Source: Henricia sp. BOLD:AAB3569
Taxonomy: Eukaryota > Echinodermata > Asteroidea > Spinulosida > Echinasteridae
DNA: 64,000 nt
Assembly: GCA_037783545.1 (NCBI GenBank)
Contig: JBBELK010000298.1
Span: 4,650,001-4,714,000 of the forward strand
Direction of reading: 5' to 3'
Program-made: the position numbers and the translations under genes
Notes under the pieces: model-generated
What the model was told of the DNA's origin: nothing
Seen by the model: the letters and a program-made list of their open reading frames with translations, nothing else
Databases searched by the model: none
Part shown: one piece after another, positions 1-11,428 of the stretch
How positions within the stretch are numbered: position 1 is the stretch's first letter
How the letters are laid out: each line of letters begins with the position of its first letter

Positions 1-718
1 AGCCTAAGACTCGCACGCTGCGGCTTAGGCCTATACATGTTCCCGCAGCGCTAGGTTTTGGAGGCCTAAATTACACAATACATTACTTTCGCCGCCGTAA
101 AGTTGTTTATCCTATTTCTTGTTTTTAGCGTTTGTAGTTAACTTTATACCAGTGGAAATGTTACAAATTTGACAATTTACGAGGTACAGTTTTAAGGTAC
201 AAATGTTCAAGGAATGTCCAGGCATAATATACCTTTAACCTGAAAGGTAAAAGTACAAGTATATGTGCACATATTTTCGATCACGCGATCCTAATTTGAT
301 CACAATATCTCCAACAGGTGGGACGGGGACGAACTGGTAAATTGAATATGCAAACCAGCAGGTAAGATTGTACATTAAAAAATAGAAACGACTTTCTAAG
401 TCTGGTAATAATTACAAAACCTTCTTAATTCTCGCGGATAATTCAGATGTTGGATGTTTCCAGGGATGATCTTTTGAGCAGCTACAGAAAAAGTGTGTTA
501 GGTTCCCCGGGACAAATTGAATCCATGTAACTTGCTGGCTCAAAGGTTTGAAGGGCCAGGGGGACTCAAATCACCAAATCGCAAAATATCACGGGGTCGT
601 GCACCACTTTGATTGCTCTCGCATAAAAGGAAAACTGAAGAAACAAACATAAAAAGAGACAAAAATTTCTTTGTATCGTTAAACAGTGTTCTGGTCTCTC
701 AGTCATCCTGGCCTAATC
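1..718. repeat. 5' flank of gene 1, copied at 25852-27018
   Basis: Gene-free stretch before the first TPR-TIR gene. It is repeated with scattered substitutions and small indels at 25852-26486, and its last 75 bases again at 26961-27018. The two parts of the second copy are separated by a SINE insertion. The match stops close to the ATG of gene 1. This is the left edge of a tandem segmental duplication whose second unit starts near 25.85 kb. No open frame of interest is visible here. Confidence 0.85.
621..630 (+). promoter_or_regulatory. TATA-like box of gene 1
   Basis: The word GCATAAAAGG lies about 100 bases before the ATG of gene 1 in an AT-poor local context. It is fully conserved at 26469-26478 in the duplicated flank that has lost the gene. 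Position and conservation fit a core promoter element, but no transcript start can be seen from sequence. Confidence 0.35.
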
Positions 719-725
719 CTAAGAA

Positions 726-3077
726 ATGGCATCAGGAAATTGCAAACCCGCCGTGTCGCCAGGGCACTTTATGCTTCCTCTTACCATCAACAAAGACATC
801 AACATTGACAAGACCGCTGTCGAGAAAAAGATCCGAGATCTGGAGCATTTCCGTCGAGTTCGGGTTGGCCGATCTGAGGAGTTAGCCATCCTCAACTTGC
901 AAGGTCTTCTGACGCTCCGCATTCATCAATACAAAGAAGCTCTTGAATTCTTCTATATCGTTCTTGAAAAGGACCTCAAGAATTTGAACGCTTTGGCAAA
1001 CCTCCAGTACGTCTTGGAGAAGCTCTTCAGGCTGACCGAGGCACAGCACTGCAAGGACGAGATACATCGTCTCCTAAAGTCCCAAGAGCCTACAGCCTTT
1101 CCAAAGACGTCCGATCTCGGGCCATCGCAAGATTGCTTGAAAGCCAGATGTCTAGCTGAGCACGCTTTCGCTTTCACCTTCGACGTCTACGATGAAACGG
1201 TTGAATGCAAAAGGTTCGTGGAATCAAACAAGCTGTACCGGATGGCACTGGATTTAGGTGGAAATGAAGTAGCCATTGCAGAAGAAAACGACTGGAAATT
1301 CTGCATCGCAGTCAATGCGCGCAAGCTGTTTGATTCAATGTGGCATAAAAATGAGTTGGATGATGCTCATAAGTACGCTGATACTGCTATTGAGTTATTC
1401 CATGACCTTACTCAGATTGCAGATGATCCAGAGCTTACTTGGGATAGCTGGAAAAACCTCGGGGAAATTTTCAACAAATTTAAAAGAAAGAAGATTATTA
1501 AACGGGTACCTTTTGGACTAAATTTTTTTTGGCACGATCCCGAGAATTGCATGCTAAAAGCCATGGAAGTCTCCCCAAACAACGCGAGACTCTTGACTCA
1601 TTACGCCAAATACCTGTACTTCTCCGACCACGAATTCACGAAGTCCCAAGAATTACTAGAGCAGTCCATCAGACTGGATAGCAGCGAATTTAACTTCTAT
1701 GCATTTTCGACTAGAGCCCTCATAAACATCGTCTACTACATGTATCAGCAGCGATATTTGGCTCAATCGGGGCTCCTTCGACACATTCAATTTGCCAAAA
1801 GCGACCTCGAAACGGCCATTTCTATGCATGTCACGCCGTGGGACTTGGCCCGCCTTGGACAGGTTTATCATCTTCTCGCTAAACACCACACAGAGGAAGA
1901 CACCGAGGTTAGATCCTTGATCGAGGAAGCACTTTTGTACTTCACTAAAGCCGCTGAATGTCAAGATGGCCACAGGATAAGTGACGTAAATCATTCGCGG
2001 GGGTGCTGCCTTTTCGACATCGGAGAGAAACGCTCCGCAATAGGCTGCTTCAAACAAGCCATCGACTGTGAGGCACCGACGAGCGAAGACACCAGGAACT
2101 TTAATGAGTTGCTGCATGTGTACCTGAGCATACTTCACGAGGAGAAACCCATTAAAGACAAGTCCATCCTGGCTGAAACTGCATATTCTCTGAGCAAAGC
2201 TCTCGTAAAGTATGGGCAAGGTAACCTAATTAAATACTGCATCACCAAGTTCAGATCAGAATATGCAAAAGAATTGGCAATGCTGAAAGAATACTGTAAG
2301 GGATTCAGCGAATTCAAGCACCTCACTCCTTTGTTGAAATCAGTAGGGACAGTACGTGTATTTCCCACACGAGGCAGTATTCTAGCTGGGGGAAAGCTAC
2401 AAGACGCATGGGCTAAAACGTACCGCTTAAAGAAAGCTATGCAAGAACACCATGTTAAGGACGCCGATGATCGGGATGTGGAAACCCGGCACACAATGGT
2501 TGGCGCAGAGGGTAGTGACGAGGCCAGCGGCATTGATTCTGATGCGACGTCCGTACAACGTGCTGCAGGAAACGGAGCAGGGGGTGTTAGGGTGGAGGTC
2601 CTCGCTGAGCAACTGGCAAACATTGGCATGAAAAAGCTGATAAGAAAAGCTCCCAAGGAGGCAAGAGTACCCGACTACCTGTACGACTTTTTTGTGGTCT
2701 ACCCGAAGAGTCAGACAGACTGGGTGTCATACGATTTGCTCAACGAGCTGGAAGCCATCCACAAGCTCAAAGGTTGCACTCGTGACAGAGACGCCTTGGC
2801 TGGGACATTGAAGTTGACGAGTGCGATTGAGTTAATGAAGGAAAGTGCCAGCATTTTGCTGATCATCACGGCAGAGTTTGAGAAAGATCGGGAGTGCGAG
2901 GAACTCATGCACCACGCTCTGCAGCTCAGAAAGGCGGGTGATCACACTCGGGTCATTATTCCTATTCGTCGTGGTAACTCGGAAGTCCCCTACGAAATAA
3001 GCACATTTAATGATTTTGATGCTACTGGCGCAGTTGACTGGAGCAAGTTGGCCCTATGTATTGAACAGCAAATATGA
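726..3077 (+). CDS. TPR-TIR protein, intronless paralogue (gene 1)
   Basis: A 783-residue protein in one uninterrupted exon. Residues about 50-560 are helical TPR-like repeats; the first reads SEELAILNLQGLLTLRIHQY, followed by a second helix pair, in the style of TTC22/IFIT proteins. Residues about 649-783 form a TIR domain: strand A YDFFVVYP, box-2-like RDALAGT at 688-694, strand D SILLIIT, then a conserved ECEELMHHAL helix, and a C-terminal VDW near box 3. A charged low-complexity linker (about 570-640) joins them. The start has good context (aagaaATGG) and aligns with the N termini of genes 2 and 3. Known: TPRs bind proteins or RNA; TIR domains signal by self-association and some cleave NAD. 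Inferred: cytosolic innate-immune scaffold or effector. No signal peptide or membrane segment is seen. Unlike its paralogues it has no introns and no cassette-exon equivalent, so it may be a retrocopy or have lost its introns. Confidence 0.88.
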   Translation: MASGNCKPAVSPGHFMLPLTINKDINIDKTAVEKKIRDLEHFRRVRVGRSEELAILNLQGLLTLRIHQYKEALEFFYIVLEKDLKNLNALANLQYVLEKLFRLTEAQHCKDEIHRLLKSQEPTAFPKTSDLGPSQDCLKARCLAEHAFAFTFDVYDETVECKRFVESNKLYRMALDLGGNEVAIAEENDWKFCIAVNARKLFDSMWHKNELDDAHKYADTAIELFHDLTQIADDPELTWDSWKNLGEIFNKFKRKKIIKRVPFGLNFFWHDPENCMLKAMEVSPNNARLLTHYAKYLYFSDHEFTKSQELLEQSIRLDSSEFNFYAFSTRALINIVYYMYQQRYLAQSGLLRHIQFAKSDLETAISMHVTPWDLARLGQVYHLLAKHHTEEDTEVRSLIEEALLYFTKAAECQDGHRISDVNHSRGCCLFDIGEKRSAIGCFKQAIDCEAPTSEDTRNFNELLHVYLSILHEEKPIKDKSILAETAYSLSKALVKYGQGNLIKYCITKFRSEYAKELAMLKEYCKGFSEFKHLTPLLKSVGTVRVFPTRGSILAGGKLQDAWAKTYRLKKAMQEHHVKDADDRDVETRHTMVGAEGSDEASGIDSDATSVQRAAGNGAGGVRVEVLAEQLANIGMKKLIRKAPKEARVPDYLYDFFVVYPKSQTDWVSYDLLNELEAIHKLKGCTRDRDALAGTLKLTSAIELMKESASILLIITAEFEKDRECEELMHHALQLRKAGDHTRVIIPIRRGNSEVPYEISTFNDFDATGAVDWSKLALCIEQQI

Positions 3078-3104
3078 ACACGTGCATGGTTCCCGAAAAT
3101 GGAC

Positions 3105-3262
3105 ATTGTGACAAGAACACTGGAATGGATATCGCTAAGCATGACTTGTGACAGTTCGGACGCCGCGGCTTCCCATCATAGTTCCCAGTTCCTTTACCTA
3201 GTACTTCTGGTCAATGTTACTTTTCGTGATACATGTATATAGTGCTACATTGTCAACAGTGG
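3105..3262. repeat. 3' flank of gene 1, copied at 27722-27862
   Basis: The block starting AAGAACACTGGAATGGAT, just after the stop codon of gene 1, recurs at 27725 with a few substitutions. In the second location no TPR-TIR coding sequence precedes it. Together with the 5' flank this brackets the missing gene of duplication unit II. Confidence 0.8.
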
Positions 3263-3390
3263 CAGAACGTTTTTCAAAGTGGGGGGAGGGGGGTGCATGT
3301 TGTGGGACATCAGGCAGCATAACCAGCCATTGATATGCCGACCAATAAGTCCCACCTTTTGTTTGACCAATCACCATGGTGAAGAAAATG

Positions 3391-3740
3391 GCGATCACGT
3401 AGCGCGAAGTCGTAACGGCGTGGGATCCGGGGCCCGCTTTTGGATTCTAGATGCTCTGTGGTGCGATCTCGGGCAATATTTAATCACTTTAAGCAGGCAA
3501 AAGTGTGATGTCATATGAAGCAGATATCTCAACGGTTGCAAAAATGTTTGTTTGTTTTTTACATTGGCGATCGCGTATCGCGAAGCCCTAACGGCGTGGG
3601 GTCTGGGGTCCGCTTAAGGGTCCCGGAAAATTTTGGATTGTAGATGCTCTGTGATGCAATATCAGGCAATATTTAACCAAAAAGCAGGCAAAAGTGTGAT
3701 GTCATATGAAGCAGATACCCCAAAGGGTTGCAAAAGTTAT
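3391..3740. repeat. Tandem duplication, period about 176 bp, two copies
   Basis: The segment starting GCGATCACGTAGCGCGAAG at 3391 recurs at 3567 (GCGATCGCGTATCGCGAAG). Both copies run through the shared word AAAAGTGTGATGTCATATGA to a GGTTGCAAAA end. No coding content is seen. Confidence 0.8.
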
Positions 3741-3788
3741 CGATAATCTAAGAAAAGAAAACAGATGAGTTTTTATATATACATATAA

Positions 3789-4856
3789 ACACCTCAACAA
3801 AAGTAGGTTCCCCTGTAATGATTATATCCCCAAAGTAAATTTCGGAATTACACGAAACTTGGTGTGAATGATTAGTGCAATGCATGGAACGTGCATGTCA
3901 AGTGGTGGGTCCATACCTTATGTCATGCATAAATAAGCAGCATTTAAAGGTGAAATTGACACTTTTCAAAAATTGCAAAATGCAATCAACAATTCCCTTA
4001 TTCTTTTTACACATGACAAGTACAGTTTTGGTCCTCAGTATCTAGTGGTGTTCGTGCACCGTGACTGCACTAAGCAGTTTAACATAAGAAAATGCCACGC
4101 ATGTCCATTTAAGACAGGGCCAATGCCATAGGCCTGCTAGAGACCCTTACACGTAAAACAAGTAGCCCGTAAGATGAGAGTCAGTCCAAATGCATTAAGA
4201 AAATTGCGTCCAAAATTCGAATTGATTGGAGCTGTCGCAGACTTGCCAAGAACTGGTCGACCAAACGTTACTACACTTGCAGACAATCACTTTATGACAA
4301 TGCAAGTCCATACAGGGCAAAAGTGGTCAATGAGCTTCTAGAGATTCAAGAAATTGACTGAATCATATGGCCAGCAAACTCCCCAGATCTCAATCCCATA
4401 GAACATTTGTGGGATCAGATGAAGCAGGCATTTGATCGGAGAACTGATGATCAAACAACACTCAAGGACTTGCCCCAGATGCTGCAGGAGTGGATTACCC
4501 TTCCGCAGCGGAGGATCACCCATCTCATCAACACAGTAGGCCTATGCGTGATCGATGTCATCAGGTGTTAAAAATCACGGTGGTAACGCAAGATACTGAG
4601 GACCAAAACTGTACTTGTCATTTGTGAAAAGAATTGGTGAATAATTTGTTGACTGCATTTTGCAATTTTTGAAAGTGTCAATTTCACCTTTAAAAGCCGC
4701 TTATTCATGCATAACATTAGGGATGCACCACCACAGTACTTTAAATGCACGTTCCATGCATTGCACTAATCATTCACACCAAGTTTCGTGTAATTCCGAA
4801 AATTAGGATATAGGCCCTAAGCATTTATTTAGGGGGTAACTTACTTTGTTGAGACC
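3789..4856 (+). mobile_element. Tc1/mariner-type DNA transposon with long terminal inverted repeats, internally deleted
   Basis: Left end CTCAACAAAAGTAGGTTCCCC (from 3792) is mirrored by TAACTTACTTTGTTGAG at 4838-4854. The inverted arms continue inward for roughly 270 bases (about 3789-4063 against 4590-4856), including matching stretches around GAATGATTAGTGCAATGCAT and GTGAAATTGACACTTT. Between the arms are the two ends of a Tc1-like transposase gene with the catalytic middle missing. The arms differ by many point changes, so the copy is old and cannot move by itself. Confidence 0.8.
4159..4571 (+). pseudogene. Tc1/mariner transposase remnant
   Basis: Translated pieces show the N-terminal helix-turn-helix region (VARKMRVSPNALRKL, then the linker motif RTGRPNVTT) at about 4159-4290. 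In a separate frame segment from 4368 the C-terminal end reads WPANSPDLNPIEHLWDQMK and runs to TAA at 4569-4571. PDLNPIEHLWD is the hallmark around the last catalytic residue of Tc1 transposases. The part that should hold the first two Asp residues of the DDE triad is absent (about 200 codons missing). It lies between the long inverted arms of its own element. Confidence 0.8.
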
Positions 4857-7124
4857 ACAAATGGATCCGCCCTGATCACAGACATGATTCAGTGCATGGT
4901 GTATTCTAACTCATTAAAATACCGAAATACAAAGCAACACGATGTCATTATTGGTATTTAGATGGATGTTTATTTTATTTCACCTATTAGTTTTTCTTTC
5001 CTGAATAATTAATTTGGAGAAAATGCATGTGGAAAGAAACTAGAAAAGTGGGGGGGGGGGGGGGGGGGGGGGGGGGGGATATCCCCCAGTCGAAAATGTG
5101 GGGGTGGGGTGGGGGATTGGCGCCCCTGCCACCCCCAACCCCCGCCGTTGTACATTGTAGGCCTACAGGTATATAAAACACAGCATTGTAGATCTACAGA
5201 TGATTGGTGGTTACGAGACTGTGGGAAACGATGGTTCAAAATACCTCTGAATTTTGAGAGCAAACATTTGATCCTGCAAAACCCGTGGGCTAGTCCAACT
5301 TCGGCACGATATGTTTTATTTGGCGTTTATCAACAATATTAAACGGCACGACAATAGTAATTGGTATAAGTAATTGTATTTGTACATGGCATTGCGTATA
5401 AAGGTGCCGTCGTCATCTTGGTAGGCCTATAAAGTTCTTATATACTTTTAAAGGTAAAACACACCATTTGTAGTGACCCCAACGTTTGTTTTCGCGAGTT
5501 GACAAGAAAAACATTACTACAATTGTTAATGATACATGTAATTGTACCAAACAATTGGTTTTTTTGTGTGAAAAATTAACAACTGAAGGTGGTTTTCTGT
5601 AAACAATATATTTGCAAAAGACTTTTTTTTCAACTAAACACAAAAACCATGCATGGATTTTTTCAACATGGGCTTCTAATCACGCCAATTTTAACAGTTT
5701 ACCAATCATGTGTTGTACCTTTTACATGGTTGTTTACGATTTTGTGTGATTCCGAACATCCAAATTATACAAGAAATGTACAGACTACAGAAATTGTAAC
5801 AAAATTCAAGGGATTGTCCATTTTACCAACATCGACAGACGAATAACCATTGTCGGGTTGGCGTGATGATTGCTGGCTCACGGCACTGGTTTGTGTGTTG
5901 TGTCCACTCCCTATTGCCTATAGTCCCCTCCTTTGGCGTTGCATTGAGCTGTGGATAAGATAAATATTTACAGCGGTTATTTTGTTTTCGTGACGTCAGC
6001 TTTGTTACATGTGCGCATATTTTGTGGGACGATAGGAAAGCATGTGGGTAAACAAGTTGTTGCTTTGTTTTGTTGCCCATGGTAATAAATGTTGTGATAA
6101 TGCTTTTTGCATGTTGATACATTGACCATGTATAATTATCGTGTGTCGTCGCACTCACCTCTTTGGGTCTTGTATATTTACATGTACTTTGGGGAACAAA
6201 ATATTGTATTGATATCTAAATTGCCCATTGTTATGGGTTAAGTTATGATAGCGCATTCTTCACATCTTTTGATATCTTTGGTATCTTGATATCTTTTCCA
6301 TATGTTTATTGTGTGCTAAAACCGCCCCCTTGTATCCACATAGGTTTATGTGCTTTTGGTGAAAGAAATTGTATTGTATCTAAAATATTGCCCATTGTGA
6401 AGGGTTTTGTGATAACGCATAAAACATTTTGTATATTTACACCTTGATCATTTTGTGAATCTGACAGTTTTACCTCGTTATTAATGGATCCTTTGGACTT
6501 TGCAGATTACCTTGCTATAACAGGAAATTTGTATTATCAAGAATTATGACTAACAAGGTATTAGAGCCTAAAAAACTATGAATTGTAGGATAGGGCGACG
6601 AATCGTGTGTAAAAACGGTATATTAGGGCGACCTGCTCAATATTTTTGAGTTTAAAAATCCTTTTTTTTTAGGTCAAAAACCATTTTTTTTAAATCGAGA
6701 ACCATTTTTATTAGGTCTAGAACTGTCTCTCTTAGGTCTGTGACCATCTCTGGAAGCTTTGGGTAAAAAAATAAGGTGTCATTTTGAGTGATTCTTGCCG
6801 AAATTTCGGTGGTCCCCGGGGAGAAATGTCGCCCTATTGCGGCATTCAGGGTTATTTAAAGTTTCCTTCTTATAAGCAGAATGTTATATTAATGGGTTTT
6901 TTTTTAAATCGAGATTCGACTGTATTACTATTAGGCCTTCAAGTTTGTGCCTGCACTTCTCTCCCTGTCTCCTTGGAGGCGGTGTCGCTACCGGGGAGGG
7001 GGAAGGCGGTGGGGGCAGGGCAGGCAGGGGTGCCGGGGGCTCCGTTGTGCCCCACAAATGAGATTACTGCATGTGTAAGCTGCATATCCCCCCCCCCCCC
7101 CCCCCCCCCCCACACACTCCCCCT
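4857..7124. other. Gene-free stretch with low-complexity DNA and duplicated blocks
   Basis: No supportable gene. It holds a run of 29 G at 5050-5078. The segment about 5440-5700 shares words such as TTAACAACTGAAGG and AACACAAAAACCAT with repeats near 22.95-23.1 and 40.7-40.9 kb. The segments 6375-6570 and 6865-6970 are repeated at 28165-28400 downstream of the gene-1 ghost locus, so they belong to the segmental duplication. There is a run of 24 C at 7088-7111. Confidence 0.6.
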
Positions 7125-7278
7125 AGCATGTACTGTAAATATAACATGTGACTGTTGAACCATGTTTATTGGGTCCAATTTGCACTTATGGTATTGTAAA
7201 CTACTGCTGTCTTTAGACCTTTGATCGTGCCCGAAACGTACAGGGGGCGGACAAGACGAATACGGTCGGCCGTAAGTA
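7125..7278. repeat. Dispersed repeat, left part (second copy 9036-9175)
   Basis: Begins TAGCATGTACTGTAAATAT and ends at GGTCGGCCGTA. The same sequence recurs at 9036-9175 and there continues directly into the segment that, in this first copy, resumes only at 8236. The interruption is the 957-bp GC-rich element 7279-8235. Confidence 0.85.
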
Positions 7279-8235
7279 ATGCTACGTTTACACCATGTCC
7301 CCGGCAGTCCCGGCGCCCCGGTTTGGCCAAAAACGTGGCGTGCCGTGGAACTTTTGTCGGCTTTTTTAATTACTTTGGCTCGACTCGGCCCTAGTTGGGC
7401 CGGTGTGTTGCGTTCTACCACGGTGCGTTACGTCCCGGTACGTAAAGCGTGGCGCGCCGTGCCGGTTCCGGGCTGCGAGGCGGACGGCGCGCTACGTTTT
7501 AAGCGCCGTTTCACTACGGATGGGTCCACGTCCCAGGCCGGCCTGCTAAGTTCTAATGCGGTGCCTCACGTCCGTCCCGTTCGTGTCACGTTTGTTGTCC
7601 CGGCCCAATACGGTCCCGACGGTGTGCAAGGGTCTGCTGCGGCGCCCTGCGACTGAACGTGGCAGCTGTCACGTTTCACGCCCCGGTGGTCACCCGGTGG
7701 TCTCTTGGTGAGCCCCGGTTGGTATAAATAGTGCGCTCCACACCTTCATTTTCACTTCGTCCTGGAGCGCGACGCAGTGAGGCGTAACTGGTCGTGAGCA
7801 ACAACCGTCACACACCTTGGCGCACCGCAGTTGACCAGGCCGCATTCACACCATGCTGTGGCCGCTACCGTGTCGGGCCCTGGCAGACCGTGGGGTGCCG
7901 GGCTTCCAAACGTGGCGGAGCGCGAGGCACCGGCCGCGATCAGAGTTCCCCGGCACCCCAAGGTGCCACACCCCGGTCAAGGCACACTGCGGTCCGTCAC
8001 GCCCTGTGACGGAAGCCCCGTCCCACTGCGGCCCAGGACGATTCTCATTAGTGCTGGGACTGCCGGGGCAAAATTTTTGACAGAGCTGCTCACCGGCCGG
8101 TGGCAAGGGTGAGCTACGGTTATTCACGTTTCGCCACCCCGGTCCCCTACGCTCCCCGACGTCCATCCCGGTGCCTCCCCGGTGCTCCTCTACCGGGGCG
8201 CCGGGACTGCCGGGGACATGGTGTAAACGTAGCAT
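7279..8235. mobile_element. GC-rich non-autonomous inverted-repeat element (957 bp)
   Basis: Starts ATGCTACGTTTACACCATGT and ends with its exact reverse complement. The terminal inverted repeats look perfect over about 44 bases. The interior is GC- and CpG-rich, unlike the AT-rich surroundings, and has no credible gene, although the composition produces long spurious frames. AAGT precedes it by one base and follows it directly, a candidate 4-bp target duplication. The related copy at 9036-9256 lacks this insert and acts as an empty site. Confidence 0.85.
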
Positions 8236-8312
8236 AAGTGTGCACACAACTATACAGGCAGAGATCCGTGCGCCGAACTCATGAATATTTTGTATGCCCT
8301 CAAATTGACTAT
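8236..8312. repeat. Dispersed repeat, right part (second copy 9176-9256)
   Basis: AAGTGTGCACACAACT, the GCAGAGATCCGTGCGCCGAA word and GTATGCCCTCAAATT continue the repeat interrupted at 7279. They are contiguous with the left half in the 9036-9256 copy. Confidence 0.8.
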
Positions 8313-9634
8313 GTTACGTTTAATGTGTGCCAAAAACCGCCCCTTGTTTATCCACAGAGGTTTAAGCAGAATGTTATATTCCTCCCCTCCCCCCAAGTCT
8401 GTCGATGCCGCTGTTCCTCTGGCAATGTATTATACAGCGTGCACTGTGCTTCGAACAAATTGTGAATATGTGTCTATAGAATTATGAGTAATTGGTAAAT
8501 TTATACTTAGCATTGTATAAAAAAATGCGACTTTTAAAATTCCACTTTAGCAGAGTTTGGGTATTATTTTAAATTTGGCAGCCGAAATATGTATGGATAG
8601 CCCATATTTGTTATGCTCGGTTGTAATTTGGAGCATTCTGTGCAGTAGTTATGTACAGTGATAAATTAGTCTTTTGTATGTTTCACACGAATAGCGTCTG
8701 GTGCACTGACGTATCTCCTTTAACGTGCACACTTAGTATCCACTTGACCATACTAAATTTGTGTTGCTATGTGGTGTACGCGGCAGGTATGAAGTACATA
8801 ATCAATACCGTGTTCACCATATCATAACATAATGGTATAAAGCTACCAGACGGTTGGATGCTCGGCAAAGATGTGCACGTACCACGTAGCAACAAGTACG
8901 TTTGTAAAAACTATAGTTTGGGTACATGTATATCAATTTAATGGCCTTATTTTGTAGGCTTATGATATGTATAATTTGTATTTCGATCGCTTGTATGATA
9001 GTTTGACCTTATTTTATGAATATGATTGTACTTAGCATGTACTGTAAATATCACATGTGACTGTTGAACCATGTTTATTGGGTCCAACTTGCATTTGTAG
9101 CATTGTAAACTACTGCTGTCTATAGACCGAAACGTACAGGGGGCGGACAAGACGAATACGGTCGGCCGTACCGTGATAAAGTGTGCACACAACTAAATAG
9201 GCAGAGATCCGTGCGCCGAACTCATTCATATTTTGTATGCCCTCAAATTCTTCTTTATTATACATGTAGAGAGAGTTCCGAGCTGAACGATCGGTCAAAT
9301 GTAGAAATTGTCCATCGTCCTGATATGGGGTATTTTTTCTTCCAACTGTAAAGATTTTGGACACTGTATAGCTCTTAAAATGGCCCTATTTTTCCCACTA
9401 GCGAATGTGACTTTTACTAAAATTGACGCTGGTCTGTTTGGCAATTTTCATTCTTGCAGGGGTAGAAGTGAAAATTAGGGAATAAAAGTGACGGATTGCC
9501 CCCATAAAATTGAACAGAATTAGTATTTTGGTTGTTGTCCGAGAGGCTGAGAAAGTAGGTTTTTTAAAATGATATTTGAAAATTGGGCATTTAGCATTGG
9601 TCCTATATGGGGCCCGATTTACTTAGGGATTATT
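8313..9634. other. Intergenic AT-rich stretch
   Basis: Apart from the second copy of the dispersed repeat at 9036-9256, I see no gene, RNA or clear mobile-element ends. Short frames are scattered and lack recognisable domains. Confidence 0.5.
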
Positions 9635-9897
9635 ATAGGGAGTTTCACATTCCGCGGCCTTCTTGAAAAAAACAACCTAAAACCAGTTGAGAGAAACACA
9701 TTATTGCTCAGCCGGCCAGCCAATGATCTCGATTGTGACGCATTATTGACAAGCACATTTTAAAATGCTAACCAATTGCGTTTAAAGCGTGCTCATTGGC
9801 CGGCCGGCCGAGCAATTTTGTTCCCCTTAACTGGCTTTTGTAATTCGAATGGTGGCGCTTTTTCTCAAAATGGTCGCGGAATGTGAAACTCCCTTAT
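9635..9897. mobile_element. MITE with GGGAGTTTCACATTCCGCG ends
   Basis: The left end ATAGGGAGTTTCACATTCCG is mirrored by CGGAATGTGAAACTCCC near 9879-9893. Internal GGCCGGCC palindromes (near 9711 and 9800) add a second fold. It is about 263 bp with no coding capacity. Confidence 0.75.
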
Positions 9898-10731
9898 AAA
9901 TATGCGATTGTTAAACCATGTTAAATGGGTCGAATTTGCAAATAAATCGAGTGTGACTTTTTTGTTTATTTATTTCACAAGGCATCCTGTTAATTACCTT
10001 TGTAGGAAAATCACATGTAAAGTACGATTCTTCCCTGAATTTAAATGTTGCCTTTTAATTACCGTGGTATATTTACATGAGTTCAAGTTGAAGGATCCTG
10101 CTGGTATTTTCTGAAATAGTAAGGATTTCAATGTAGAGTATAGTTTCGCTTTCGGCTTTTATGTACTGCATAAACAAAATACATATGAACATTGACCTTT
10201 GACCGTGTCGGCGTGTAGCATCACCTCTATTTAAACCCCCAAATCTGAAAGCGGCGGTCTATATAGCCAAGACCAATCCTGGACATTAATTCTGCACAGG
10301 ATCGGGAAAGTTATATAAATTGTTCTGAAATTGGTGCAAGATGTGAAAAGATGGTCCAAACGTATTCACCCATAGCAGGACATAACTTCAAAATGTCTCG
10401 ATTGCCTGTAACTGATTGATGACAGACTTTTATCTTGTGTGCTGGTGAAAAAAAACTCCAACGATATCACGACAGAATTACGGCGCACTGCGGCAGAACA
10501 CTCATGACGTTAGCCACCGGTGTATTCATATGCAAATACGCAGTGACAACGAGACTACGGTCTGAAGTACTAGTCGTCAGGGAACTATATCAGAATAAAC
10601 CGCTCTTGGATTGATATTTTAATTGTTGGGATGACTCGGCTTTCAACAGGTGCCATTTTCAACTGCGTGAGCGCTGATCGTCGCAACATTTTCTATCGTA
10701 TTCGTAATGCTATAAGCACATAAAGGTAATG
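9898..10731. other. Intergenic stretch before the gene 2 upstream elements
   Basis: AT-rich, without a supportable gene. Nothing recognised beyond a few short frames with no domain signature. Confidence 0.45.
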
Positions 10732-10927
10732 TAAAGCCGCCCTCAGGTCGACCTTGCGACGATGCAGAACAGGCGACGACTGCCTTTTTATAATCAAGCT
10801 GCGCCTGAGCTATGCCCGTCGGCATCAAAATCATTCGGCGATTGTTTTGCGCTCTTTAATATTTTGTGTCGACTTACCGCTTATTCAGCGTTACTCACAC
10901 GATTTGTTCAGTTTTGTGACCTGAGTA

Positions 10928-11428
10928 TTAAGCTGCGATAGTTCGAGACTGTTTGCAGACTTGAAATTGGCGACTTTTTCAAGACAAAGTCTTCCCACTG
11001 AATCAAATACAACAGATTTGTATCAGCATGTACTATCGTGTCTGATGTTGTCAAGATACTGACTGCGCATGCACAGAATGGGCGGGAATTATGCAAAAAG
11101 TCTTCAAAATGTCTTATAAATGAAGACATTTTTAAGACATTCTGAAGACATTCTGCTGACTATTTCGCGATTGTTTCATGATCTTTTGCCCTATTATTCT
11201 CAAGACAATCTGAAGACATTTTGAAAACATTCTGCAGACAATTTGGTGCACATTTCAAAACCTTGGCGACCACAGCTGTCGCAAACAAATTTTTGAACAC
11301 GTTCAAAATTCCCGCGACATCATGACGACCTCCACAAACAGACAACAATTCTGCAGACATTCTGCAGAATGACAGTCGCAAATGTCGCCATTGCAAACAG
11401 TCGCAACCCTAGTGGGATACAGGCTTTA
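10928..11428. mobile_element. MITE-B, decayed copy inserted in MITE-A
   Basis: The right end GTCGCAACCCTAGTGGGATA continues into AGGCTTTAA and resembles the right end of the neighbouring copy. The left end TTAAGCTGCGATAG is a shortened form of the same terminus. The interior carries repeated GACATTCTGAAGACATT-like words. The corresponding point upstream of gene 3 (CCTGAGTGTTACTTTTTTGC near 28900) is uninterrupted. Confidence 0.65.

Noticed and set aside
4987-5263. Proline-rich minus-strand frames
   Set aside because: Created by the 29-base G run.
7279-8247. Several frames of 70-133 codons on both strands
   Set aside because: Stop-poor because of the GC-rich MITE interior; no domains, and the insert is absent from the paralogous site.
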